Source: Stackebrandtia nassauensis DSM 44728 (GTDB taxonomy: Bacteria; Actinomycetota; Actinomycetes; Mycobacteriales; Micromonosporaceae). From it: DNA of 64,000 bases. Shown in pieces: positions 13,821 to 22,023 of the stretch; the first letter of the stretch is position 1, and each line of letters opens with the position of its first letter. The DNA is taken from NCBI RefSeq assembly GCF_000024545.1, contig NC_013947.1, positions 2,170,001 to 2,234,000 of the forward strand, in the 5' to 3' direction. Below the pieces are notes generated by a model. It did not search any database and had not been told where the DNA came from. It saw only the letters and a list, made by a program, of their open reading frames with translations. A program made the position numbers and the translations under genes.

Positions 13821-16469
13821 GTGGGGTCAAAGAAATCCGAAAAGTCCAACGTGGCCTCGGCCGCTCATGAAACCGGTGCCGCGTCCTCCGGCGGCGGCGG
13901 CACGCCGACTCCTCCGGTGCTGGAAAGCGCCACCCGCGAAATCGCCAAGGCGACGCTGGTGCCCATCCAGGAGAAGTCCGACGAGCCCGGCCGGGCACCC
14001 GTGAAGTTCGGCTTCCTGCGGCAGCTCGGCCTGAGTGCCGCCGAGGCCGACACGCTTCGCGACACCCGCCCGGATCTCGACGAACCGGCGCTGGACCACG
14101 CGGTGCGACTCGGCACCGAATCGCGAGGCCGGGCCGCCGAGCCGAAGCCGAGTGACCTCGCCGCGCTGTCGGTGTCCGCGTTGCGATCGCTTGGCGAGGC
14201 GACCATGGGCCTGCGGCGCGAACGCGCCGAATCCGCCGCGACCGGCGCGGTGGAGACCGCGAACGACGCGTGGGGTCGGGCCGCCACCGCGACCCAGGCC
14301 CTCGCCCTCAACACCGCGCAGGGCCCGCTGGGCATGCTCAACCTGGAGCGACTGGAGATGGCACCGGCCGGGATCGAACGCGGCGAACTCATCGCCACGG
14401 TTCCGTTGGCGCCGTTGGAGGAGACCGCTGTCGTTCAGAAGGAATGGTCGGTCCAGAGCAAGGAGTTCACCTCCATCGTGACCGATTCGCTGGAGGAGTA
14501 CAGCGAAACCGGCGTCACCGACAACACCGAACTCGCGCAGTCGACGAGCTCGCAGACACAACACCAGAATCAGTTCAACGTCACCGGTACCGTCTCCGGC
14601 GGCATCCCGGTGATCTCGGGCTCCGCGTCCAGCGGCTTCACCATGCAGGACCAGAGCTCGCAGTCGGCCACCGACAGCCGCAAACACGCCAAGACCTTGA
14701 CACAGAAAGCTTCCACTCGCTCGCAACAGGAGCACAAGGTCACCATCTCGACGTCCACGGTGACAGGTTCCGAGGTCGCCACGACCCGCAAGGTGCGCAA
14801 CCCCTACGACGACCGTCCGATTCGGATCGACTACTTCAGCATGATGCGCAAGTGGCGGGTCCGGCTGTACCGCTACGGCCTGCGCCTGACCTACGACATC
14901 ACGGTGCCGGAACCGGGAGCGACGCTGCGCAAGACCTTCCGGGACCTGAAACTGCTGCGCGCGCAGCTGAAGCCGTTCGAGTTCCCCGTCAAACGCGCGG
15001 ACATCACCGAGTTCACCTATCTGGACCTGGCGGACCAGTACGACGCCCCGGTTCCGGACTATCCGGACGAGGGCCCGACGGTGGTGGCCAACGACCCGAT
15101 TCCTGGTCTGGGAGAGGGCAACCGGGGCTTCCGGATGCCGATGCAGATCCCGGACGGCTACGAGATCGAGACGGTCACGATGGCCGGTCGCGTGACCGGG
15201 ATCAAGGGCAAGGGCTTCGTCATCGGCATCGTCGGATCGGACTTCCACCGGGAGGGGGAGCAGGACAAGCAATACGATCCCTTCGTGGTGAAGGACCGCT
15301 CCGGCGGCATCTTCCTGAAGGGCCAGCGCGGCGGCCAGAGCATCACCATGTACTTCGCCGACGCCGTGACGGCCACACTGGAGTTCCGGGCCAAGACGAA
15401 ACTCACCGACGACGCGGAGGAACGCTGGCGCACCGACGTGTGGGACGCCCTGTTCAACGCCGCCCAGACCCGCTACTACGCGCAGCAGCAGGACATCGCC
15501 GCGCAGATCGACGCTCTGGAGAACCAGCTCGCCAGTGTCGACACCCTGACGCTGCGCCGCGAGGAGAGCGACGAGCTCATGAAGGCGGTGATCCGCTTCA
15601 TCGCCGGACAGAAGTACCAGTACATGTCCGACAAGGCCGGAACCGCGTTCTACAACGCCAGTGTGGACAACGAGGGATACGCTCAGGCGCAGTACGGCAT
15701 CGGGTTCGTCGCCAACAATCTCAAGGAGAAACTCACCGAAGCCGAGTTCAAGGACGTTGTGGACCACGAGAACACGGTTCGCTTCATCAACCAGGCCATC
15801 GAATGGGAGAACGTCGTCAGCCTGCTGTACTCGTACTTCTGGGACACTCCGGACAGCTGGGACTTCGTCCGTCAGATCCAGCATCCGGACTCCACCCGGC
15901 AGGCGTTCCTGCGCGCGGGCAGCGCCCGCGTCATCCTGACCGTCCGCAAGGGATTCGAGGAGCAGTGGCTGCGGTTCGCCCAGAGCGGCTTCACCGACCC
16001 GAACCACAAGCCGGATGACTACTACCTGAACATCGCCCGCGAGATCGCCGCCTACGACAGCCGCAACTATCCCGGGATTCCGCCCGCGAATCCGGACCGC
16101 ACCTCGGTGCGGTTGCAGGAGGCGGCGTACGCGGCGTCCAATATGGCGGTCGGCCCCAGTCCCGGTCCGGTGGTCATCAAGGTCGACTCCACGGCCGGAT
16201 TCGTCGCCGGGGACGACGTCGTGATCGACTCGGTCGACAATCTCAACGCGAAGGGCGAGGCGATCCAGGAGGCGCAGAAACTCCTGTCGGTCAACGGGCC
16301 CAACCAGCTGACGGTCGCGAAACTCGTCCACGCCCACGACGGCACCAAGACCCCGTTCGGCGTCCTGCAACCGGGGGCCAAGGGCGCGATGATCGCCGAA
16401 TGGTCGGAGTACACGCCGACCTCGGGCACCGACATCGCGGTGAGCTCGAACCTCGGCGGTATCGCGTAA
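13821..16469 (+). CDS. Large protein of unknown function, operon partner of a phospholipase D
   Basis: I do not recognise this 882-residue family. There is no signal peptide and no membrane helix. Visible parts are: a Gly/Ser-rich head; a helical region (residues 60-190); a Ser/Thr/Gln-rich amphipathic stretch at about 215-320 (TSSQTQHQNQFNVTGTVSGG, SGSASSGFTMQDQSSQS); a basic motif RNPYDDRPIRIDYFSMMRKW (322-341); a coiled-coil-like helix QQQDIAAQIDALENQLASV (about 553-571); a long helical part; and a beta-rich end from 783 (VDSTAGFVAGDDVVIDSVDN). Alternating Ser/Thr stretches of this type occur in beta-pore-forming toxins, but that is only a resemblance. Start GTG at 13821 follows AGGGGAAA. 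The stop overlaps the phospholipase gene (TAATG). Confidence 0.85.
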   Translation: MGSKKSEKSNVASAAHETGAASSGGGGTPTPPVLESATREIAKATLVPIQEKSDEPGRAPVKFGFLRQLGLSAAEADTLRDTRPDLDEPALDHAVRLGTESRGRAAEPKPSDLAALSVSALRSLGEATMGLRRERAESAATGAVETANDAWGRAATATQALALNTAQGPLGMLNLERLEMAPAGIERGELIATVPLAPLEETAVVQKEWSVQSKEFTSIVTDSLEEYSETGVTDNTELAQSTSSQTQHQNQFNVTGTVSGGIPVISGSASSGFTMQDQSSQSATDSRKHAKTLTQKASTRSQQEHKVTISTSTVTGSEVATTRKVRNPYDDRPIRIDYFSMMRKWRVRLYRYGLRLTYDITVPEPGATLRKTFRDLKLLRAQLKPFEFPVKRADITEFTYLDLADQYDAPVPDYPDEGPTVVANDPIPGLGEGNRGFRMPMQIPDGYEIETVTMAGRVTGIKGKGFVIGIVGSDFHREGEQDKQYDPFVVKDRSGGIFLKGQRGGQSITMYFADAVTATLEFRAKTKLTDDAEERWRTDVWDALFNAAQTRYYAQQQDIAAQIDALENQLASVDTLTLRREESDELMKAVIRFIAGQKYQYMSDKAGTAFYNASVDNEGYAQAQYGIGFVANNLKEKLTEAEFKDVVDHENTVRFINQAIEWENVVSLLYSYFWDTPDSWDFVRQIQHPDSTRQAFLRAGSARVILTVRKGFEEQWLRFAQSGFTDPNHKPDDYYLNIAREIAAYDSRNYPGIPPANPDRTSVRLQEAAYAASNMAVGPSPGPVVIKVDSTAGFVAGDDVVIDSVDNLNAKGEAIQEAQKLLSVNGPNQLTVAKLVHAHDGTKTPFGVLQPGAKGAMIAEWSEYTPTSGTDIAVSSNLGGIA

Positions 16470-18079
16470 TGGCCGAGGAGCCGAAGGACTACCGGCGGTG
16501 GTTCGACACCGGAGACGGGATGCGTCCCGTCACCGCGAACAACCGGGCGTCGTTCTTCATCACCGGCGAACCGTTCTTCCGGGATCTCGGCGAGCGGTTG
16601 GTGAACGAGGCGGGCAAGGACGCCGTCGCGTACTTCCTCGGCTGGGCCTTCGACAACCCGGTGCTGCGCCCCGGCCGGAACCGGACCACCGTGCGGCAGA
16701 TTCTGTCGCATTTCGACAGCCAGGGTGGTCTGGTGCGGTCCATGCTGTGGGACAACACGCTCAGGGGTAATCCGGGCACGACGGAGACGACGAAGTTCAT
16801 CGCGGGGCTCTCCCATGGTGCGGCGATTCTCGACCGGCGGACTCCGCTGGCCGGAAGCCACCACCAGAAGGTGCAGATCGTCGTCTCCGGGCCGCGGGCC
16901 AAGGTACCCGGACAGGTGGTCGGCTACTGCGGCGGCATGGACGTCTACCACGACCGGATCGGCTCGAACGCCCTGCACGACGTGCAGTGCAAGGTATTGG
17001 GCGACGCCGGGAACGAACTGATCCAGGTGTTCACCGACCGCTGGTACGACCACCCGCAAGGGGGAAGCGTCCCACTGCCCCCGATCCGACCCCAGGACCC
17101 CAAGACCGGCACCGACCTGGTCCAGGTCTGCTGCACCTACCCGAGGTTCGAGAATCCGCCGCAGTATCGGTTCTTGCTGCAACGCTTCGGCAAGGTGCTC
17201 GACTACGTGCTCGCGGCAGCCAAGAAATCACCTCCCGGTGACATGAGCGACGGCGGCGAAGTGCGCTTCTACGACTTCTACGATCCCGAAAAGGGGGTGC
17301 AGCAGATAGGCCGCGCGGTGGCAAAGGCGATCAAAGAGGCCAAGCAGTACATCTACCTCGAAGACCAGTACCTGGTGCACGCGTGGATCGGCAAAGCATT
17401 GGCGGCGAAACTCGCCAGCGCCGACGAGAACTTCCGGATCGTGATCCTGGTTCCGCACCCGAATACCGCCGACATCGAGCAGGTCTGGCGACGTCGACGC
17501 GACGTCCTCAAACCGCTGCTGGTGGCCGATCCGCTCCAGAAACGCTGGCAGGTCCTCGTCCGCCGCACCGATCGTCCATTCTCCTACGTCCATTCCAAGA
17601 CCTGGATCTTCGACGACGAACTGGTGATCACCGGCTCCGCCAACGCCGACCGTCGCGGCTACACCTACAACTCCGAGACCAACGTGGTCGTCGCCGGAGA
17701 CCTCACCGGCGACCGCCGTTCGTCATTCGGCGCCAAGACGGTGGCCCAGGAACTGCGATGCCGCCTGTTCGCCAAACACCTCGGCGAAACCCCACGGCAC
17801 TACCTGGACCCCCGACGGGCGCTGGCGCGCTGGTCCGTGCCATTCCATCAGTTCACCGGGCCACGCGGTCGCACCAATGTTGCCGTGTTCAACCAGTACG
17901 AGAAGGCGGACCGACCCGACGCCCTGGCCAAGGATTTGCGGGAGATAGCCGCGAAAGGGGACGCGGCGGGTAAGAAGGCCGCCGAGGTGTTGACATTCAT
18001 CGAGTCGCAAGGCACCAGCCTCGAGAACTGGCTGTGGGACAACCTCGAAGATCCCGACGCGAAGGTTCCGAACCCGTGA
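16469..18079 (+). CDS. Phospholipase D-superfamily protein with one degenerate HKD motif
   Basis: The 536-residue product has two PLD half-sites. The second is canonical: YVHSKTWIFDDELVITGSAN followed by RRGYTYNSETNV (near residues 373-405). The first has HHQKVQIVVSGP (about 131) with the His and Lys but no Asp at the expected place, then GYCGGMDVYHDRI where eukaryote-like PLDs have GGIDL. No signal peptide is seen. It should cleave phosphodiesters of phospholipids or possibly nucleic acid. Its ATG overlaps the stop of the 882-residue gene by one base, so the two are translationally coupled and probably work together. A 12-bp hairpin terminator follows. Confidence 0.9.
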   Translation: MAEEPKDYRRWFDTGDGMRPVTANNRASFFITGEPFFRDLGERLVNEAGKDAVAYFLGWAFDNPVLRPGRNRTTVRQILSHFDSQGGLVRSMLWDNTLRGNPGTTETTKFIAGLSHGAAILDRRTPLAGSHHQKVQIVVSGPRAKVPGQVVGYCGGMDVYHDRIGSNALHDVQCKVLGDAGNELIQVFTDRWYDHPQGGSVPLPPIRPQDPKTGTDLVQVCCTYPRFENPPQYRFLLQRFGKVLDYVLAAAKKSPPGDMSDGGEVRFYDFYDPEKGVQQIGRAVAKAIKEAKQYIYLEDQYLVHAWIGKALAAKLASADENFRIVILVPHPNTADIEQVWRRRRDVLKPLLVADPLQKRWQVLVRRTDRPFSYVHSKTWIFDDELVITGSANADRRGYTYNSETNVVVAGDLTGDRRSSFGAKTVAQELRCRLFAKHLGETPRHYLDPRRALARWSVPFHQFTGPRGRTNVAVFNQYEKADRPDALAKDLREIAAKGDAAGKKAAEVLTFIESQGTSLENWLWDNLEDPDAKVPNP

Positions 18080-18082
18080 CAG

Positions 18083-18120
18083 CACCGGCCGGGCACGCCG
18101 CTGGGCGGGCCCGGCCGGTG
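18083..18120 (+). terminator. Terminator after the phospholipase gene
   Basis: CACCGGCCGGGC (18083-18094) pairs perfectly with GCCCGGCCGGTG (18109-18120), starting four bases after the stop codon. It separates the cassette from the response-regulator gene. Confidence 0.75.
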
Positions 18121-18210
18121 GGCACGCTCGACCGCGCGCCCGCCCCCGGGGACGGCGAGTCCCCTCGGCCGATCCGCGACAGCGAGCCCCTGCCCCAGCC
18201 CCCGCGAACG

Positions 18211-18216
18211 TAGGCT
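18211..18216 (+). promoter_or_regulatory. -10 box TAGGCT for a leaderless response-regulator transcript
   Basis: TAGGCT is followed by six bases and then the GTG at 18223, the geometry of leaderless actinobacterial genes. It gives the response regulator its own promoter although its kinase lies upstream of the intervening cassette. Confidence 0.6.
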
Positions 18217-18222
18217 GACCAC

Positions 18223-18861
18223 GTGTCCGACGACAACGCGCCCGATCCGCAGCGCAAGGTCACCGTGCTCATCGCCGAGGACCAGGCGATGATGCGCGGC
18301 GCCCTGACCGTACTGCTCAACCTCGAACCCGACATCGAGGTCATCGCCGAGGTCGCCGAAGGCGACCGGATCCTCCCCGAGGCCGAGCGCGTCCGCCCCG
18401 ACGTCGCGCTACTGGACATCGAGCTGCCCGGCATGAGTGGCATCGACGCGTGCGCGCTGTTGCGCCAGCGACTGCCCGACTGCCGGGTCATCATCGTGAC
18501 CACCTTTGGCCGCCCCGGTTACCTGCGCCGCGCCCTGGACGCCGGGGCCAGCGGTTTTCTGGTGAAGGACGGCCCGGTGGACGGCCTGGCCCGCGCCATC
18601 CGGTCGGTCGTCAATGGACAGACCGTGATCGATCCGGACCTGGCGGCGGGGGCGATCCGGGCCGGGGAGTCGCCCCTGACCGATCGGGAGCGGGAGGTGC
18701 TGGCCGCCGCCGAGGACGGCGCGAGGGCCACCGACATCGCGAAGCGGCTGCACCTGTCCGACAGCACCGTCCGCAACTACCTGTCCTCGGCGATCTCCAA
18801 GACGGGTACCCGCAACCGCATCGAAGCGGTGAAGAAGGCCCGCGAGCTGGGCTGGCTGTAG
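18223..18861 (+). CDS. NarL/DesR-type response regulator
   Basis: The 212-residue protein has a receiver domain with acidic pocket (IAEDQAMMRG), phospho-acceptor Asp65 in LLDIELPGMSG, TTFGRPGYLRRAL and Lys in FLVKDGP, then a LuxR helix-turn-helix (LTDREREVLAAAEDGARATDIAKRLHLSDSTVRNYLSSAI). It is of the class that pairs with HisKA_3 kinases. The only such kinase in the window is at 11425-12627, whose gene lacks an adjacent regulator, so they are probably a pair that was separated. The GTG start lies six bases after a TAGGCT box. Confidence 0.94.
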   Translation: MSDDNAPDPQRKVTVLIAEDQAMMRGALTVLLNLEPDIEVIAEVAEGDRILPEAERVRPDVALLDIELPGMSGIDACALLRQRLPDCRVIIVTTFGRPGYLRRALDAGASGFLVKDGPVDGLARAIRSVVNGQTVIDPDLAAGAIRAGESPLTDREREVLAAAEDGARATDIAKRLHLSDSTVRNYLSSAISKTGTRNRIEAVKKARELGWL

Positions 18862-18879
18862 CCACGATAAATCGATTGC

Positions 18880-18896
18880 CGGGCCCGGCGGGCCCG
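18880..18896. terminator. Compact GC hairpin after the response regulator
   Basis: CGGGCCC and GGGCCCG pair perfectly over a three-base loop, 18 bases after the stop codon and about 48 bases before the leader ORF of the ribosomal protection gene. Confidence 0.5.
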
Positions 18897-18943
18897 CGTA
18901 TCCTCGCGCCAACCAGTGGAACCACCGAGTGAGGGAGACCGAG

Positions 18944-19069
18944 ATGCGGCGACAGATGAGCGACACCCTCGGCCATCTGTTCCCGACCTCCAGGACCACT
19001 TCACTCAATGAGCTCACTGAACCTGGGCATCATCGCCCACGTCGACGCCGGAAAGACCAGTCTGACTGA
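18944..19069 (+). CDS. Leader ORF overlapping the tetracycline-resistance-like gene
   Basis: A 41-codon frame starts at ATG 18944 with GAGGGAG 7 bases upstream, the only good ribosome site in this region. It reads MRRQMSDTLGHLFPTSRTT and ends with an Arg/Lys run (RPRRRRKDQSD), crossing the start codon of the next gene at 19008 by 62 bases in another frame. The downstream start has no obvious ribosome site of its own. A translated leader could therefore couple or attenuate expression, as the leader peptide of tet(M) does. It may have no role as a protein. Confidence 0.5.
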   Translation: MRRQMSDTLGHLFPTSRTTSLNELTEPGHHRPRRRRKDQSD

Positions 19070-20978
19070 ACGGCTGCTGTTCAACGCGGGGGTCATCGCC
19101 GCCGCCGGTAGTGTCGACAAAGGAAACACCCAGACCGACACCAACGAACTGGAACGACGACGCGGCATCACGATCCAGTCCGCGGTCGTCACCTTCCCGC
19201 TGCCCGGACTGACGGTCAACCTGATCGACACTCCCGGGCACTCCGACTTCATCGCCGAGGTGGAGCGTGCGCTGCGGGTCCTGGACGGCGTGGTCCTGGT
19301 CGTGTCGGCCGTCGAGGGCGTGCAGGCCCAGACCCGGACGCTCATGCGCACGATCGCGGCGCTCGGCATCCCGACGCTGATCTTCGTCAACAAGATCGAC
19401 CGGGTCGGGGCAGGCGACGCCGGGCTGCTCGCCGAGATCTCCGGGCAGCTGGGCGTGCGGGTGCTGGCGATGTCTACTGTGACCGACCTCGGGTCGCGGG
19501 CCGCCATCGCTCATGCCCGGGACCTGGCCGATGTCGACTTCGCCGCCGAGGCCGCCGAGGTGCTGGCCGACGGGGACGACGATTTCCTCGCGGCGTGGCT
19601 GGCGGCGGATACGAAGCTGGACGCCGAGACCGTCGAGACCGAGCTGCGCGAACAGGTCCGGCGGCGACTGGTGTGTCCGGTCTACTTCGGATCGGCGGTG
19701 ACCGGGACGGGTGTGGAGGCGTTGGCCGAGGGCATCCGCGGCTACCTGCCCGCGGTCGATCCCGTGGACGGCGAACCGCACGGACAGGTGTTCAAGGTGG
19801 AGCGTGGCGCGGGCGGCGAGAAGATCGCGTACGTGCGCATGCGGTCGGGCGTGCTGCGGGCCCGCACTCGGCAGCCCGTCCACCGGCCGCACGCGTCCGA
19901 CGATGCGGACGCACCGACGCAGAAGCTCACCGCGGTGCGGGTTTTCGACCGGGGTAACCGCACCAGCCCCGGCGAGGCGGGCAGCGGCAGTATCGCGAAG
20001 GTGTGGGGCCTCACCGACGTCCGCATCGGCGACACGATCGGGACCCCGGACCACCGTCCACTGCCGAGCCTGTTCGCGCGGCCGACGCTGGAGACCGTCG
20101 TGGTCCCGGTGGCCGCGCGGGATCGGCTGGCGTTGCAGTCGGCGCTGCGTGACCTGGCCGAGCGGGATCCGTTGGTGGAGCCGCATTTCGACGAGACCGG
20201 CCGCGACATCACGATCAACCTGTACGGCGAGGTGCAGAAGGAGGTCATCGCCGCGACCCTCGCCGAGGAGTTCGGTGTCGCGGTGGACTTCGACGCGACC
20301 AGGACGCTCCACATCGAACGGGTCACCGGTGTCGGGGAGGCCGTGGAGGTCATGGGCCCCGACGCCGCCACTCATTTCTACGCGACCATCGGTCTGCGCG
20401 TCGAACCCGCCGAACCCGGCAGCGGCATCACCTATCGGCTGGAGGTCGAACGCGGGAGCCTGTTGTCGGCCATGCACAACGCCGTCGAGGAGCAGACGCG
20501 AGCGACCCTGGGCCAGGGTCTGTATGGCTGGCCGGTGCTCGACGCCGTGGTCACCATGACCGTCTCCGGTTACGCGCCGCCGGTGAGCACTCCGAGCGAG
20601 TTCCGCAAGCTGACGCCGATCGTGCTGATGCGGGCCCTGGCCGAGGCGGGCACCGTGGTGTGCGAACCGGTCGAGCGGTTCGAGCTGGACGTTCCCGAGG
20701 ACGTGGTGGCCGGGGTGCTGACGGCGCTGGCCAAGGCGGGAGCCGCTGTGGCCGAACAGATTCCGAAACCGTTCGGGTACCGGCTGGTCGGGACGCTGCC
20801 CACGGCGGCGGTGCGGGAGCTGGAGCTGCGGTTGCCGGAGCTGACTCACGGCCGGGGCGTGTTCGCCTCCACTCTCGACGGATATCGGCCGGTGACCGGG
20901 AACCCGCCGACCCGGGAGCGCGTGGACGGCGATCCCTTGGACGTCCACGGCTACCTGCGGTACCTCAACAACCGCTGA
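19008..20978 (+). CDS. Tet(M)/OtrA-like ribosomal protection GTPase
   Basis: The 656-residue protein is an EF-G-like translational GTPase. It has P-loop AHVDAGKTSLTERLLF (residues 10-25), TDTNELERRRGITI (switch I), DTPGHSDF (switch II) and NKIDR. The domain IV segment GYAPPVSTPSEFRKL matches the conserved YSPVSTPADFR loop that distinguishes Tet(M)/Tet(O)/OtrA proteins from EF-G and that displaces tetracycline from the 30S decoding site. Length is close to the family norm (about 640). Whether it protects against tetracycline or is an intrinsic relative is not visible. A leader ORF precedes and overlaps it. Confidence 0.9.
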   Translation: MSSLNLGIIAHVDAGKTSLTERLLFNAGVIAAAGSVDKGNTQTDTNELERRRGITIQSAVVTFPLPGLTVNLIDTPGHSDFIAEVERALRVLDGVVLVVSAVEGVQAQTRTLMRTIAALGIPTLIFVNKIDRVGAGDAGLLAEISGQLGVRVLAMSTVTDLGSRAAIAHARDLADVDFAAEAAEVLADGDDDFLAAWLAADTKLDAETVETELREQVRRRLVCPVYFGSAVTGTGVEALAEGIRGYLPAVDPVDGEPHGQVFKVERGAGGEKIAYVRMRSGVLRARTRQPVHRPHASDDADAPTQKLTAVRVFDRGNRTSPGEAGSGSIAKVWGLTDVRIGDTIGTPDHRPLPSLFARPTLETVVVPVAARDRLALQSALRDLAERDPLVEPHFDETGRDITINLYGEVQKEVIAATLAEEFGVAVDFDATRTLHIERVTGVGEAVEVMGPDAATHFYATIGLRVEPAEPGSGITYRLEVERGSLLSAMHNAVEEQTRATLGQGLYGWPVLDAVVTMTVSGYAPPVSTPSEFRKLTPIVLMRALAEAGTVVCEPVERFELDVPEDVVAGVLTALAKAGAAVAEQIPKPFGYRLVGTLPTAAVRELELRLPELTHGRGVFASTLDGYRPVTGNPPTRERVDGDPLDVHGYLRYLNNR

Positions 20979-20992
20979 TGACAGCTGGAGCT

Positions 20993-21021
20993 GCCGAGCC
21001 GTGGTACCGGCCCGGCTCGGC
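20993..21021. terminator. Bidirectional terminator
   Basis: GCCGAGCCG (20993-21001) pairs perfectly with CGGCTCGGC (21013-21021) in the 46-base gap between the convergent ribosomal protection and peptidase genes. Confidence 0.75.
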
Positions 21022-21024
21022 GGC

Positions 21025-21954
21025 TCACGGCTTCGCCGTGGCCGCGAAGGCCCACAGCACGTGCGCGGTGGCGTCGGCATTGTGGTTGAGCGCGTCGGTG
21101 TCGATGTTGTCGGGATACTCGTCGCAGGCAGCGTGGTAGCAGGGGTCGAACACCTCGCCAGCCTCGCCGTCCCAGCGTTTGGCCTGCGCGGAGGTCATCT
21201 CGACCTCGTCGCCGGTGTTAACGTACACCGTGGACACGTCATCGTCGGCGAAGGGTTGGTCGTCGGAGCAGTCGCAGTTGGCTTCGGCCGCCTCGGCTTT
21301 GACTCCCACCGAGTCCAGGTAGTCGGCGTACGCCTTGCCGTACTTGGTGTCCATATGGGTCACGAAGTAGCCGGTGTTGGTCGAGGCCACCATGTCCAGG
21401 TTGTAGTACACCGCCAGATCCGTGGTGTAAGTGTTGTCCACATAGTAGGCGGAGCCGATCATGCCCGCCTCCTCCTCGGCCCACCACGCGAACCGCACCG
21501 GCGCCGACATGTCCGGATCGGTGTCGGCGAGCCGCAGCGCCACCTCCAGCAGCACCGCCGACCCCGAACCGTTGTCGTTGATGCCGGGGCCCTCCGCGAC
21601 GCTGTCCAGGTGCGCGCCGAACATGACCGTGTCGCCCTTGGCTTTTGATCCCCACTCGGCGATGACGTTGACGTCCTCCGGGTCGGTGCAGTCCTCGCAC
21701 GCCTGCCGTTCGACGTCGAACCCCGCCTCCTCCAACTCGGTGGCGAGGTACTCGGCCGATTCCGCGTACCCGGAGGTACCCGCCGCGCGGTTGCCGTCGT
21801 TGTATTCGGCGATGTCGTCGAACCGCTCAAGGTGCTCGGCGACCCGCTTCACGTCGATGTCGGGCGGCCCCTCGGGCCTCGGCTCGGCCGTGGAACACGC
21901 GGCGACGAACCCGACGGCGAGTACGGCGACGAGCGGGAAGCGGGAGGCTCTCAT
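21025..21954 (-). CDS. M28-family zinc aminopeptidase lipoprotein
   Basis: The 309-residue lipoprotein begins MRASRFPLVAVLAVGFVAAC with lipobox VAAC at residues 17-20. The M28 di-zinc ligands are visible in order: His and Asp in GAHLDSVAEGPGINDNGSG, the catalytic Glu pair in WWAEEEAGMIGS, Asp in YYNLDMVAS and His in DPCYHAACDE. Such enzymes remove N-terminal residues from peptides outside the cell. An upstream ATG would add 21 residues but would place the signal peptide internally, so 21954 was chosen. Cys pairs (CEDC, CDC) may form disulphides. Confidence 0.92.
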   Translation of the reverse strand: MRASRFPLVAVLAVGFVAACSTAEPRPEGPPDIDVKRVAEHLERFDDIAEYNDGNRAAGTSGYAESAEYLATELEEAGFDVERQACEDCTDPEDVNVIAEWGSKAKGDTVMFGAHLDSVAEGPGINDNGSGSAVLLEVALRLADTDPDMSAPVRFAWWAEEEAGMIGSAYYVDNTYTTDLAVYYNLDMVASTNTGYFVTHMDTKYGKAYADYLDSVGVKAEAAEANCDCSDDQPFADDDVSTVYVNTGDEVEMTSAQAKRWDGEAGEVFDPCYHAACDEYPDNIDTDALNHNADATAHVLWAFAATAKP

Positions 21955-22023
21955 CCGACGAGATCCTACCGCCGCCGTGAGCCGTGCGGGATCGGCTGGC
22001 AGCCACCGATCCCGCACGGAGTC

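Noticed and set aside
13827-16370. 847-codon open frame on the minus strand opposite the 882-residue gene
   Set aside because: It is the antisense shadow of a well-formed plus-strand gene, shows Val/Gly/Arg low complexity and has no start context.
19014-21080. Long minus-strand open frame opposite the ribosomal protection gene
   Set aside because: The plus strand encodes an intact translational GTPase with all motifs; the antisense product is Arg/Gln/His-rich and resembles nothing.
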